Part shown: positions 1 to 5,731 of the stretch, piece after piece
Layout of the letters: every line of letters begins with the position of its first letter
Numbering within the stretch: position 1 is the stretch's first letter
Program-made: the position numbers and the translations under genes
Origin: Candidatus Adiutrix sp.
GTDB taxonomy: Bacteria; Desulfobacterota; Desulfarculia; Adiutricales; Adiutricaceae
Assembly (NCBI GenBank): GCA_031286085.1
Contig: JAITUX010000209.1
Location: forward strand, 1-7,719
Direction of reading: 5' to 3'
DNA length: 7,719 nucleotides
Notes under the pieces: generated by a model
The model's input: the letters and a program-made list of their open reading frames with translations, nothing else
What the model was told of the DNA's origin: nothing
The model's database searches: none

Positions 1-83
1 CAGGCGGTGTTGCCGCCGTAAAGCGAGGTGTCCAGGGTGGCGGTGGGTATGCTTCCGCGCACGCCTTTAAGCACGACATCCAT
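1..83 (-). CDS. MBL-fold metallo-hydrolase, N-terminal fragment (gene runs off the window)
   Basis: Only the first 27 codons are in the window; the gene continues past base 1. The translation begins MDVVLKGVRGSIP and continues to LYGGNTA. The pattern GVRGSIP followed about ten residues later by YGGNT is the usual amino-terminal signature of one branch of MBL-fold (metallo-beta-lactamase superfamily) hydrolases, where the next residues are normally Cys-Val. The metal-binding HxHxDH motif would lie outside the window, so catalytic competence cannot be judged. The ATG at 83 is supported by an AGGGAG ribosome binding site six bases upstream and by the strong promoter at 181-209, which would give a leader of about 90 bases. 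The substrate is unknown: members range from nucleases and phosphodiesterases to redox sensors. Family assignment is by motif recognition only. Confidence 0.75.
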   Translation of the reverse strand, partial: MDVVLKGVRGSIPTATLDTSLYGGNTA

Positions 84-161
84 GGAAGACTCCCTGACCT
101 TTCAAGAAACGCCGACGGCTTCCGCAACTGGCCCCCGGCCGGCAAATCCAGAAATCAATCA

Positions 162-178
162 AACAATATTAGTATGTT
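162..178. promoter_or_regulatory. Operator-like inverted repeat at the start of the MBL hydrolase transcript
   Basis: The plus strand reads AACA, nine bases, TGTT: a short inverted repeat with four-base arms. It lies just downstream of the -10 box at 181-186 and over the predicted transcription start (about 174). A repressor bound here would block initiation. The arms are short and the region is AT-rich, so chance is a real possibility. No regulator gene is in view. Confidence 0.2.
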
Positions 179-180
179 AT

Positions 181-209
181 ATTATAACCAAAGCCCGGGT
201 CTTTTGCAA
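181..209 (-). promoter_or_regulatory. Sigma70-type promoter for the MBL hydrolase gene
   Basis: On the minus strand the -35 box is TTGCAA (209-204). A spacer of exactly 17 bases follows, then a perfect TATAAT -10 box (186-181). Five of six -35 positions and all -10 positions match the sigma70 consensus. The start site should be near 174, giving an untranslated leader of about 90 bases before the ATG at 83. The surroundings (151-215) are markedly AT-rich within an otherwise very GC-rich window. The -35 box sits directly behind the T tract of the trmD terminator, so the MBL gene is probably transcribed independently of trmD. Confidence 0.7.
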
Positions 210-210
210 T

Positions 211-242
211 AAAAATCAGCCCGCGGCTTTCCGGCCCGGCTG
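211..242 (-). terminator. Probable intrinsic terminator overlapping the trmD stop codon
   Basis: On the minus strand CAGCC (242-238) pairs with GGCTG (221-217), with an inner GGC/GCC helix and a CGGAAA loop, separated by a small asymmetric internal loop. Five T residues follow at 215-211 after a single A. The stem is formed from the last trmD codons and its TGA stop, so terminator and coding sequence share bases. The imperfect inner helix lowers certainty, but the hairpin plus T tract between a stop codon and a strong new promoter is what a transcription-unit boundary should look like. Confidence 0.5.
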
Positions 243-1013
243 TTTCGGCGACGGCCGGGCCGGTACGGCCGCCGCGCCCGGGGCCGCCGGCCGGCTCAAA
301 GCCGCCAGGGCGGCCCGGAGCGCCGGGGTCAGTTCGTCCGAGGCCAGCATTTCCGGCCTCCGGTCCAGGGTCTTGGCCACGGCGGCGGCCAGGCGCCATT
401 CGGCCACGGCCTGGTGATGGCCGCTCAGGAGTATGCCCGGCACGTCCAGGCCGCGAAAGGAGGGGGGGCGGGTATAATGGGGATATTCCAGGAGGCCGGC
501 CTGGTGGCTCTCCTCTTCGGCCGAAAGGGTCCGCCCCATGAAACCGGGCGTCAGGCGGGCCACCGCCTCCATGAGCACCATGGCCGGGACCTCGCCCCCG
601 TTGACCACATAGTCGCCTATGGAAATCTCCTCGTCAGCCAAAAGGTCGATGAGGCGCTGGTCGAACCCTTCGTAACGGCCGCAGATGATCAGGAGGCGTT
701 CCCGGGCCAGGAGTTCCCGGACCTTGGCCTGGTCCAGCCTGGTTCCGGAGGGGGTCAGGCAGATCCGCCAGGGCCGGGGGAGCCCGGTTCCGGCCGCCTC
801 TATGGCCAGGGCCAGGGGTTCGGGCTTGAGAACCATGCCCGGCCCTCCGCCGTAGGGCCGGTCGTCGCAGGTGCGGTGGCGGTCCGGGGCGAAATCCCGG
901 GGGTTGGTCAGGGTGACCTGGATAACTCCCCGGGCCAAGGCCTTGGCCATGAGGGCTTCCGAAAGAAAGCCGCCGAAGATGTCGGGAAAGAGGGTGACGA
1001 GATCAAAACGCAT
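216..1013 (-). CDS. trmD: tRNA (guanine-37-N1)-methyltransferase TrmD
   Basis: SPOUT-class methyltransferase that transfers a methyl group from S-adenosylmethionine to N1 of G37 in tRNAs reading CNN codons (Leu, Pro, Arg), preventing +1 frameshifts; cytoplasmic. The 265-residue protein starts MRFDLVTLFPDIF, the canonical TrmD start, so I chose the ATG at 1013; the frame is open upstream but runs back into lnt. Visible signatures are RPYGGGPGMVLKPEP (52-66), the AdoMet knot ICGRYEGFDQR (110-120), SIGDYVVNGGEVPAM (131-145), conserved R153, and GLLEYPHYTRP (173-183). The position of the E. coli catalytic Asp169 is Glu here (E168), followed by S-H rather than S-F. The C-terminus carries an Ala/Pro-rich tail. 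It lies 74 bases after lnt with no good Shine-Dalgarno. The usual rpsP, rimM and rplS neighbours are absent. Confidence 0.97.
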   Translation of the reverse strand: MRFDLVTLFPDIFGGFLSEALMAKALARGVIQVTLTNPRDFAPDRHRTCDDRPYGGGPGMVLKPEPLALAIEAAGTGLPRPWRICLTPSGTRLDQAKVRELLARERLLIICGRYEGFDQRLIDLLADEEISIGDYVVNGGEVPAMVLMEAVARLTPGFMGRTLSAEEESHQAGLLEYPHYTRPPSFRGLDVPGILLSGHHQAVAEWRLAAAVAKTLDRRPEMLASDELTPALRAALAALSRPAAPGAAAVPARPSPKQPGRKAAG

Positions 1014-1028
1014 GGTCTTAAGCGTGGC

Positions 1029-1042
1029 CCCGGCCGGCCGGG
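1029..1042. repeat. 14-base perfect palindrome in the trmD leader
   Basis: CCCGGCCGGCCGGG is its own reverse complement and lies 16-29 bases before the trmD start codon. In RNA it could fold into a five-pair hairpin with a four-base loop. A second, imperfect hairpin (GGCG/CGCC arms around AAAA) lies just upstream of it on the minus strand. The trmD start lacks a clear Shine-Dalgarno, so a structured leader could limit its translation. GGCC-type strings are common throughout this window, so the palindrome may be compositional chance. Confidence 0.25.
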
Positions 1043-1087
1043 CGCGCCTTTTGGCGGGCGCCTTGGCCTGACTAGATAACACATACT

Positions 1088-2761
1088 TTATTTGCGCGCT
1101 TTTTTCAAGCGGAACCTGACGCCGCCGGACCCCCGGCGTTTTTCTCCGGTCCAAAACCTCAGCCCGGCCATGAGGCCAGTCCAGACGGCCAGGGCCGGGG
1201 CCAGCCCGTGGCCCCAGCGCAGGAAGACGGTCTCTTCCGTATCGGCCGGGGCCAGTATGGGGGTTTCCAGGGTAAAGACGCCCCTGGCCATAAGCTCCGT
1301 GGCCTGGCTTATCCGGCCCGAGGGGCGGATGACCGCGCTGATGCCGGTATTGCCGGCCCGCACCAGGGGGCGGCGGGTTTCCACGGCCCGCATGGCCGCC
1401 TGGAGAAGATGCTGGCCCGGGGCCCGGCTGCGGCCGAACCAGCCGTCATTGGTGGGCACCACCAGCAGATCGGCCCCGGCCAGGACCCGCTCCCGCCCCA
1501 GGTGGGGGAAGGTGGATTCAAAGCAGATCATAAGGCCCAGCCGGACCTGGCGGGCCTGGTCCGGGCCCAGGGTCAGGTCCAGGGGAGGCTGGGGCCGGCC
1601 GGGGTCATAGGTCCCGGCCGCGCCGACCACCCCGCCCAGGAAGTCCAAGCTGAGGAAGGGCAGCCAGTCCAAGGGCAGGTATTCGCCGAAGGGCACCAGG
1701 TGCCGCTTGTCATACCAGGGGCCGGGCCGGCCGTCCCGGAACAGGAGCATCCGGTTATGAAGGGGCTGGCCGGGCCAGTCGCCCTCCAAAGCGCTTACCC
1801 CCACCAGGTTAAGGCCGCCGACCTCCGAGACCAGGGCGTCCAGCCAGGCGGTCTCCGCCTGGTCGGCGCCGTAAAAGAAGGGCAGGGCCGTTTCCGGCCA
1901 GAGGAGCAGCCAGGGAGAGGTCCGGCCGGCCTCCCGAACCAGGCCGGAATAAAGGGCCAGGTGGCGGTCGCGGTCGAGGGGCTCCCATTTCTCGGCCTGG
2001 TCAAGGGCCGGCTGGATCACCGTCACCCGGCGGTTTAAAGCCCGGTCGGCCGCCGCCTCCCAATGCTCATGGCCCAGGCGGCCGTAGGCGAAACCCAGGG
2101 CCAAGAGGCCCAAGGCCGCCAGGACATAGGGGCGGCCGGCCCCCGGCCCCCGGTCACGGCCCAGGAAAAAGGCCGAAGCCAGCCACAGGTTGATTAGGGC
2201 CGCGAAAAAACCAAGGCCGTAAAAGCCGAAAACATCCGCGGCCTGGCCCAACTCGGGCGACAGGGCCAGGGGGCCGGCCAGGGGCGTCCAGTTGAAGCCG
2301 GTGAAGACCCAGTTCTTCAGCCAGTCCAGGCCGGCCCAGGCCCCGGCGCCGGCCAGGCTCCAGCACCAAGGCGGCCCCGGAACCCGGAGGGTGATGAGCC
2401 AGGCGAAGAGGGCCGGGTAGATGGCCAGGTAGGCGGCCAGCAAAAAAAGGACTAGCCAGCCCAGCCGGAAACCCAGGCCGCCGTAGCCGGCCAGGACATC
2501 GGCCAGCCAAGGCAGGGAAGTCAGGGACTGGACCAGGCCGTAAACCCAACCGCAGGCGAGGGCCCGCCGGCCGCTCTGGCCGGCGGCCGCGGCGATAAGG
2601 GGAAGCAGGGCCACGAAGCAGAGGGGCCACCAGCCGGGCCAGGGCCAGGCCAGGGTCTGGAGCCCGCCGCCCGCGGCGGCCAGGAGTAGGGGCCGAACCA
2701 GGGGCTTGGCCCCGCTTTTCGAGGCCGGGCCGTCATTTTTTCCGAAGCCGGTTCCGGCCAT
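1088..2761 (-). CDS. lnt: Apolipoprotein N-acyltransferase Lnt
   Basis: Integral inner-membrane enzyme performing the last step of lipoprotein maturation: it acylates the amino group of the N-terminal diacylglyceryl-cysteine using a phospholipid donor. Numbered from the ATG at 2761 (557 residues), several hydrophobic helices fill residues 25-230, a nitrilase-fold periplasmic domain spans about 246-495, and a last helix lies near 516-537. The catalytic triad is present: E290 in LLWPETALP, K352 in YDKRHLVPFGEYLP, C413 in LMICFESTFPH. The late motif TNDGWFGRSRAPGQH is also typical. I chose 2761 because GAGG lies six bases upstream; an in-frame ATG at 2815 would add 18 charged residues and has a weaker GGGGGCGG site very close. 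E. coli Lnt is 512 residues, so this is slightly long. It is transcribed toward trmD and divergent from the sugar transferase. Confidence 0.96.
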   Translation of the reverse strand: MAGTGFGKNDGPASKSGAKPLVRPLLLAAAGGGLQTLAWPWPGWWPLCFVALLPLIAAAAGQSGRRALACGWVYGLVQSLTSLPWLADVLAGYGGLGFRLGWLVLFLLAAYLAIYPALFAWLITLRVPGPPWCWSLAGAGAWAGLDWLKNWVFTGFNWTPLAGPLALSPELGQAADVFGFYGLGFFAALINLWLASAFFLGRDRGPGAGRPYVLAALGLLALGFAYGRLGHEHWEAAADRALNRRVTVIQPALDQAEKWEPLDRDRHLALYSGLVREAGRTSPWLLLWPETALPFFYGADQAETAWLDALVSEVGGLNLVGVSALEGDWPGQPLHNRMLLFRDGRPGPWYDKRHLVPFGEYLPLDWLPFLSLDFLGGVVGAAGTYDPGRPQPPLDLTLGPDQARQVRLGLMICFESTFPHLGRERVLAGADLLVVPTNDGWFGRSRAPGQHLLQAAMRAVETRRPLVRAGNTGISAVIRPSGRISQATELMARGVFTLETPILAPADTEETVFLRWGHGLAPALAVWTGLMAGLRFWTGEKRRGSGGVRFRLKKARK

Positions 2762-2838
2762 TATCCGCCTCTCGTCCACGGCCGCGGCGCGCCGCGAAAT
2801 TGAAGGTTCCAACATTCCGCCCCCGGCAACCCTGAATG

Positions 2839-2847
2839 TGCTATATT
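2839..2847 (+). promoter_or_regulatory. Extended -10 promoter for the sugar transferase gene
   Basis: TGC directly followed by TATATT gives an extended -10 element (TGnTAnnnT) in the 122-base gap between the divergent lnt and sugar transferase starts. The hexamer expected 17 bases upstream is G/C only and not -35-like, consistent with an extended -10 type. Transcription would begin near 2854, leaving a leader of about 30 bases before the ATG at 2884. This also argues against the in-frame ATG at 2836, which lies upstream of the element. I could not find a comparably good promoter for lnt on the opposite strand. Confidence 0.45.
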
Positions 2848-2883
2848 AATGGGCAATCAAGTAAAGGCCGAGGGAAAATTTAT

Positions 2884-4257
2884 ATGCGAATTTCCCCAGA
2901 TAATCAAGCCTGGCTTAAATTTGCCGCCTCTCTGGGGCAGTGGGCCGCGCTGGTGGGCCTCTGGCTGTGGGTGTGGCTGAATTATTACGCCGAGGGGATC
3001 TTCCGCAGCCGGGGCAATATCCTGGTGGTCGCGGTTTACGGATTTCTGCTGTTCTTTTTCACCCGGTTTTACGGCGGCTATCAGATCTGGCCGGGCCGCA
3101 AATGGACCACGGCCTTTTCCTGCCTGCTGGCCCTGGTTTTGACCAACTTCGTCACTTACCTGCAAAGCAGCCTCATCGGGCGTTCCCTGGCGGATCCGGT
3201 TCCGCTCTTCTTCATGACCGGGCTGCAGACGCTTTTGATCGCCGCCTGGTCCTGGGGCGCCGGCTACGTTTTTCAGTGCCTGGTTCCTCCCAGGCGCCTC
3301 ATGCTGATTCACGGCGACGAGGAGGCCGCCGCCGCCCTGACCAAAAAGATGCTCGCCCACCGTAAACTCTACGTCATCGAGGAAAGCCTAAGCGCCGAAG
3401 CCGGACTTGAGGAAATTCTAAGCCGGCTGGGAAAATACCGGGCGGTGATCATGTGCGAGCTGCCGGCCAAAATCAGGAACGGGGTGTTGAATTACTGTTT
3501 CGACCGGTCCATCCGCGTTTACGTCGTGCCCATGGTCTCCGACATCCTGATGCGCGGAGCGGCGGATCTCCATCTTTTCGACACCCCTCTGCTCATGAGC
3601 GCCAACCAGGGCCTGAACTTCATGCAGCGCCTGGTGAAGCGCGGCCTGGACCTGGTCCTGGCCAGCCTGGGCCTGGTTCTGACCTCCCCGCTCATGCTCC
3701 TGACCGCCGCCGCCATCAAGCTGTATGACGGCGGCCCGGTATTTTTTTACCAGGAACGCTGCACCGTCAACAACCGCGTTTTCAACATCCGCAAGTTCCG
3801 CAGCATGGTGCTGGACGCGGAAAAGGACGGACGGCCCCGGCCGGCCACCGACGGCGACCGGCGCATCACCCCGGTGGGCCGGGTCATCCGCCGCCTGCGC
3901 ATCGACGAACTGCCCCAGTTGTTCAACATCCTCAAAGGCGACATGAGCCTGGTCGGGCCCCGGCCGGAAAGACTCGAAAACATCAGGGAATATACCGCCA
4001 AACATCCCGAATTCAGCTACCGGACCAAGGTCAAGGCGGGCCTCACCGGCTATGCCCAGATAAGGGGCCGCTACAACACCAGCGCCTATGACAAGCTGAA
4101 AATGGACCTGGTCTATATCGTCAACTATTCCCTTATGGAGGATTTGCGGCTGCTGCTCCTGACCGCCAAGGTGCTGTTTCTCAAGGAAAGCACCGCCGGA
4201 TTCAAGCGGAAGCCCGCCAAGAGCGCGGCCGGCGGAAAGGCCGCCGGGAACGAGTGA
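2884..4257 (+). CDS. Polyprenyl-phosphate glycosylphosphotransferase (WcaJ-type initiating sugar transferase)
   Basis: Predicted to transfer a sugar-1-phosphate from a nucleotide sugar to undecaprenyl phosphate, the first step of exopolysaccharide, capsule or O-unit assembly, at the inner membrane. The 457-residue protein has four hydrophobic helices (about 19-33, 46-62, 76-93, 107-133), a Rossmann-like region (about 137-240) whose expected GxGxxG is degenerate (IHGDEEAAA), a hydrophobic re-entrant segment (about 255-284), then the catalytic bacterial sugar transferase domain. That domain shows KFRSM (304-308), the acidic dyad D341-E342 in IDELPQLFNILKGDMS, VGPRPE (357-362) and KAGLTGYAQI. 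The start at 2884 has GAGGG nine bases upstream. It is the only plus-strand gene and no glycosyltransferase, flippase or polymerase gene adjoins it. The sugar specificity cannot be read from the sequence. Phrases such as LFDTPLL and YDKLKMDL resemble clostridial members as I remember them. Confidence 0.93.
   Translation: MRISPDNQAWLKFAASLGQWAALVGLWLWVWLNYYAEGIFRSRGNILVVAVYGFLLFFFTRFYGGYQIWPGRKWTTAFSCLLALVLTNFVTYLQSSLIGRSLADPVPLFFMTGLQTLLIAAWSWGAGYVFQCLVPPRRLMLIHGDEEAAAALTKKMLAHRKLYVIEESLSAEAGLEEILSRLGKYRAVIMCELPAKIRNGVLNYCFDRSIRVYVVPMVSDILMRGAADLHLFDTPLLMSANQGLNFMQRLVKRGLDLVLASLGLVLTSPLMLLTAAAIKLYDGGPVFFYQERCTVNNRVFNIRKFRSMVLDAEKDGRPRPATDGDRRITPVGRVIRRLRIDELPQLFNILKGDMSLVGPRPERLENIREYTAKHPEFSYRTKVKAGLTGYAQIRGRYNTSAYDKLKMDLVYIVNYSLMEDLRLLLLTAKVLFLKESTAGFKRKPAKSAAGGKAAGNE
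4229..4247. terminator. Weak bidirectional hairpin at the convergent gene ends
   Basis: CCGGCGG and CCGCCGG form a perfect seven-pair stem around a five-base loop within the last codons of the sugar transferase. Only 9 bases separate its stop from that of efp, so a shared hairpin would be convenient. No T tract follows on either strand, so it does not meet the usual intrinsic terminator pattern. It may be chance in a GC-rich Ala/Gly/Lys-coding tail. Confidence 0.2.
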
Positions 4258-4266
4258 GGTTTCCCC

Positions 4267-4830
4267 CTACTTGGCCCGTTCCAGGTATTCCCCGGTGCGG
4301 GTATCGACTTTGAGGACGTCGCCCTCGTTGATGAACAGGGGCACCTGGATAACCAGGCCGGTGGCCATGGTGGCCGGCTTGGTGGCGCCGGTGGCCGTAT
4401 CGCCCTTGATTCCGGGATCGCTTTTCATGACTTCCAGGTTTACGGTGGTGGGCAGATCCAGGCCGATGGGCCGGCCCTGATAGACGTTCAGCACCAGGCT
4501 CATGTTCTCCAGAAGGTAGTAACGGCTGTCCCCGACCTGCTCGGCCGTCAGATGCACCTGCTCGTAGCTGTTCTCATCCATGAACACATAACCGTCCTTG
4601 ACGTCGAAATACAGGTATTGGACGTTTTTTTCCTCCAGGTCGGGCTTTTCCACTTTTTCGCCGGATCGGAAGGTCTCCTCCAGCACCCGGCCGTTGACCA
4701 GGTTCTTCAGCTTGGTGCGGACAAAAGCTCCGCCCTTGCCGGGCTTGACATGTTGGAATTCGACAATCAGGTAGGGTTCGCCCTTGAACTGGATTCTAAG
4801 GCCCCGGCGGAAATCGCTGGTGGAATACAT
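4267..4830 (-). CDS. efp: Translation elongation factor P
   Basis: EF-P binds ribosomes stalled at consecutive prolines, between the P and E sites, and promotes peptide bond formation; cytoplasmic. The 187-residue length is normal and all three beta-barrel domains are present: a KOW-like domain I from MYSTSDFRRGLRIQFKGEPY, then the central OB domain with TTVNLEV, then the C-terminal OB domain ending EGDVLKVDTRTGEYLERAK. The tip loop is PGKGGAF with K32 at the position that is beta-lysylated in E. coli (K34). No EpmA, EpmB, EarP or other modification gene is in the window, so the modification state is unknown. The ATG has a good ribosome binding site (CAGGAG six bases upstream). It is the last gene of the operon, 26 bases after the FtsB-like gene, and converges with the sugar transferase. 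Confidence 0.98.
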   Translation of the reverse strand: MYSTSDFRRGLRIQFKGEPYLIVEFQHVKPGKGGAFVRTKLKNLVNGRVLEETFRSGEKVEKPDLEEKNVQYLYFDVKDGYVFMDENSYEQVHLTAEQVGDSRYYLLENMSLVLNVYQGRPIGLDLPTTVNLEVMKSDPGIKGDTATGATKPATMATGLVIQVPLFINEGDVLKVDTRTGEYLERAK

Positions 4831-4856
4831 GGTCGGCTCCTGGATTTTTTTTGGCT

Positions 4857-5279
4857 CTACTCGGTCAGGTCCGGTTCCTCGGAGAGGCGGTAAACGGTTT
4901 CGCCCGGCCGAATTAGGCCGAGCTTGCGGCGGGCCTCGTCCTCCACGAAGCCCGGGTCATTGAGCAAGCGCTCTATTTTCCGCCGGAGGAGCTGGTTTTC
5001 ATCGCGCAGGGCGGCGTTCTCGGCCTCCAGCTTGCTCTTTTCCCGCGCCAGTTCCGCCCGGCGGATGAAGCCGTCGGCCGAGACTGTCAAATAGGCCAGG
5101 CCGCCCAGGACGGTCAGAACCAGGGCGGTCAGGGCCAGGCGGATAAAAAGCCCCCGGCTGAAAAATTCCCGGCGCCGCCCGCCGGGCCGGCCGGCCTCGG
5201 CCTCGTCAACCTGGGGGGAAAGCCGCGGCTCGCCCGTTTCGCCCGCCCCGCGCTCCTGTTCAGCCCAAGGCCGCCTCAT
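4857..5279 (-). CDS. FtsB/DivIC-family septum formation initiator protein
   Basis: Small bitopic membrane protein of the divisome family. In E. coli FtsB pairs with FtsL and FtsQ and helps activate septal peptidoglycan synthesis. Numbered from the ATG at 5279 (140 residues): a charged, Gly/Glu/Arg-rich cytoplasmic segment to about 43, one transmembrane helix (about 44-66), then a periplasmic coiled coil (about 76-107) with ENAALRDENQLLRRKIERL. The family tail is NDPGFVEDEARRKLGLIRPGE. E. coli FtsB is about 103 residues, so the cytoplasmic N-terminus is unusually long. The ATG at 5279 has GAGG six bases upstream, overlapping the exbD-like stop; a TTG at 5291 overlapping that stop is the alternative. 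FtsB and DivIC cannot be told apart here without wider context, so no symbol is given. It is co-transcribed with the ExbB/ExbD pair and efp. Confidence 0.88.
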   Translation of the reverse strand: MRRPWAEQERGAGETGEPRLSPQVDEAEAGRPGGRRREFFSRGLFIRLALTALVLTVLGGLAYLTVSADGFIRRAELAREKSKLEAENAALRDENQLLRRKIERLLNDPGFVEDEARRKLGLIRPGETVYRLSEEPDLTE

Positions 5280-5287
5280 GCCCGGCC

Positions 5288-5728
5288 TCAATCCCCGGGC
5301 TCCTCGCCGGCCCGGACTACGCGGCCGGAGAGGACCACCCGGTTGAAACCGGCCTGGCGCAAAATATCCATGACCCGGACCATCCGGCCGTAGAGCACCC
5401 CCTGGTCCGCGGAAACCACCACCACCACCTCATCGCCGGCCGCGCCGGCGCGGTTCAGAAGGCCGGACAGGCTGGACAGGGTGGCGGGCTGGTTTTCAAA
5501 AACAATATCCCCCTCGGCCGTGATGGAAAGTTCCAGGCGCTCGGAAGCCCCAACGCGCGCCGCCGTCGCGGCGTCCACCGGGGGCAAGAGCATTTTCAGG
5601 CCCGGCAGCCGCCCGAACTGGGCCGTGACCATGAAAAACAGGAGCAAGAGCAGCACCACGTCCACCAGCGGGGTCATGTTCAAATATATGCCCGCCGATT
5701 CTTTCAAATTTACAGGTCTGAAATTCAT
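5288..5728 (-). CDS. ExbD/TolR-family proton channel subunit
   Basis: Inner-membrane partner of the ExbB/TolQ channel; it uses the proton motive force to drive energy transduction to a TonB- or TolA-type protein. The 146-residue protein has a short cytoplasmic start, one helix (about 19-37), and a periplasmic domain (about 43-146). MTPLVDVVLLLLLFFMV carries the essential membrane aspartate at D23 (D25 in E. coli ExbD, D23 in TolR). The periplasmic part ends with the usual SADQGVLYGRMVRVMDILRQ segment and a short acidic tail. It starts three bases after the ExbB-like stop with GAGG eight bases before the ATG, implying translational coupling. ExbD and TolR cannot be separated by motif here, so I give no symbol. 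No TonB, TolA, TolB or Pal gene is in view. Confidence 0.93.
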   Translation of the reverse strand: MNFRPVNLKESAGIYLNMTPLVDVVLLLLLFFMVTAQFGRLPGLKMLLPPVDAATAARVGASERLELSITAEGDIVFENQPATLSSLSGLLNRAGAAGDEVVVVVSADQGVLYGRMVRVMDILRQAGFNRVVLSGRVVRAGEEPGD

Positions 5729-5731
5729 GCG

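Noticed and set aside
84..215. A small gene or RNA in the AT-rich gap before the MBL gene
   Set aside because: No minus-strand frame with a binding site fits. The gap is explained by the promoter, terminator T tract and leader.
414..1079. Long plus-strand open frame of 221 codons opposite trmD
   Set aside because: It lies antisense to a certain trmD gene. Its Gly/Pro/Ala-rich product looks like no family and open frames are expected opposite GC-rich coding DNA.
1080..1108. Possible trmD promoter: TTGAAA, 17 bases, TATGTG on the minus strand
   Set aside because: The -35 box is good, but the -10 matches the consensus at only three positions and the -35 lies inside the end of lnt. Too weak to annotate.
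1208..2038. Long plus-strand open frame of 276 codons opposite lnt
   Set aside because: It is antisense to the catalytic part of lnt, repetitive in Gly/Pro/Gln, and without a recognisable domain or ribosome binding site; a compositional shadow.
1014..2761. Dense GGCC/CCGG strings that look like a dispersed repeat or recognition sequence
   Set aside because: By hand about 13 GGCC occur in 2041-2220, but they fall in codon context (GCC, GGC, CGG, CTG) and reflect strong GC bias, not a unit repeat.
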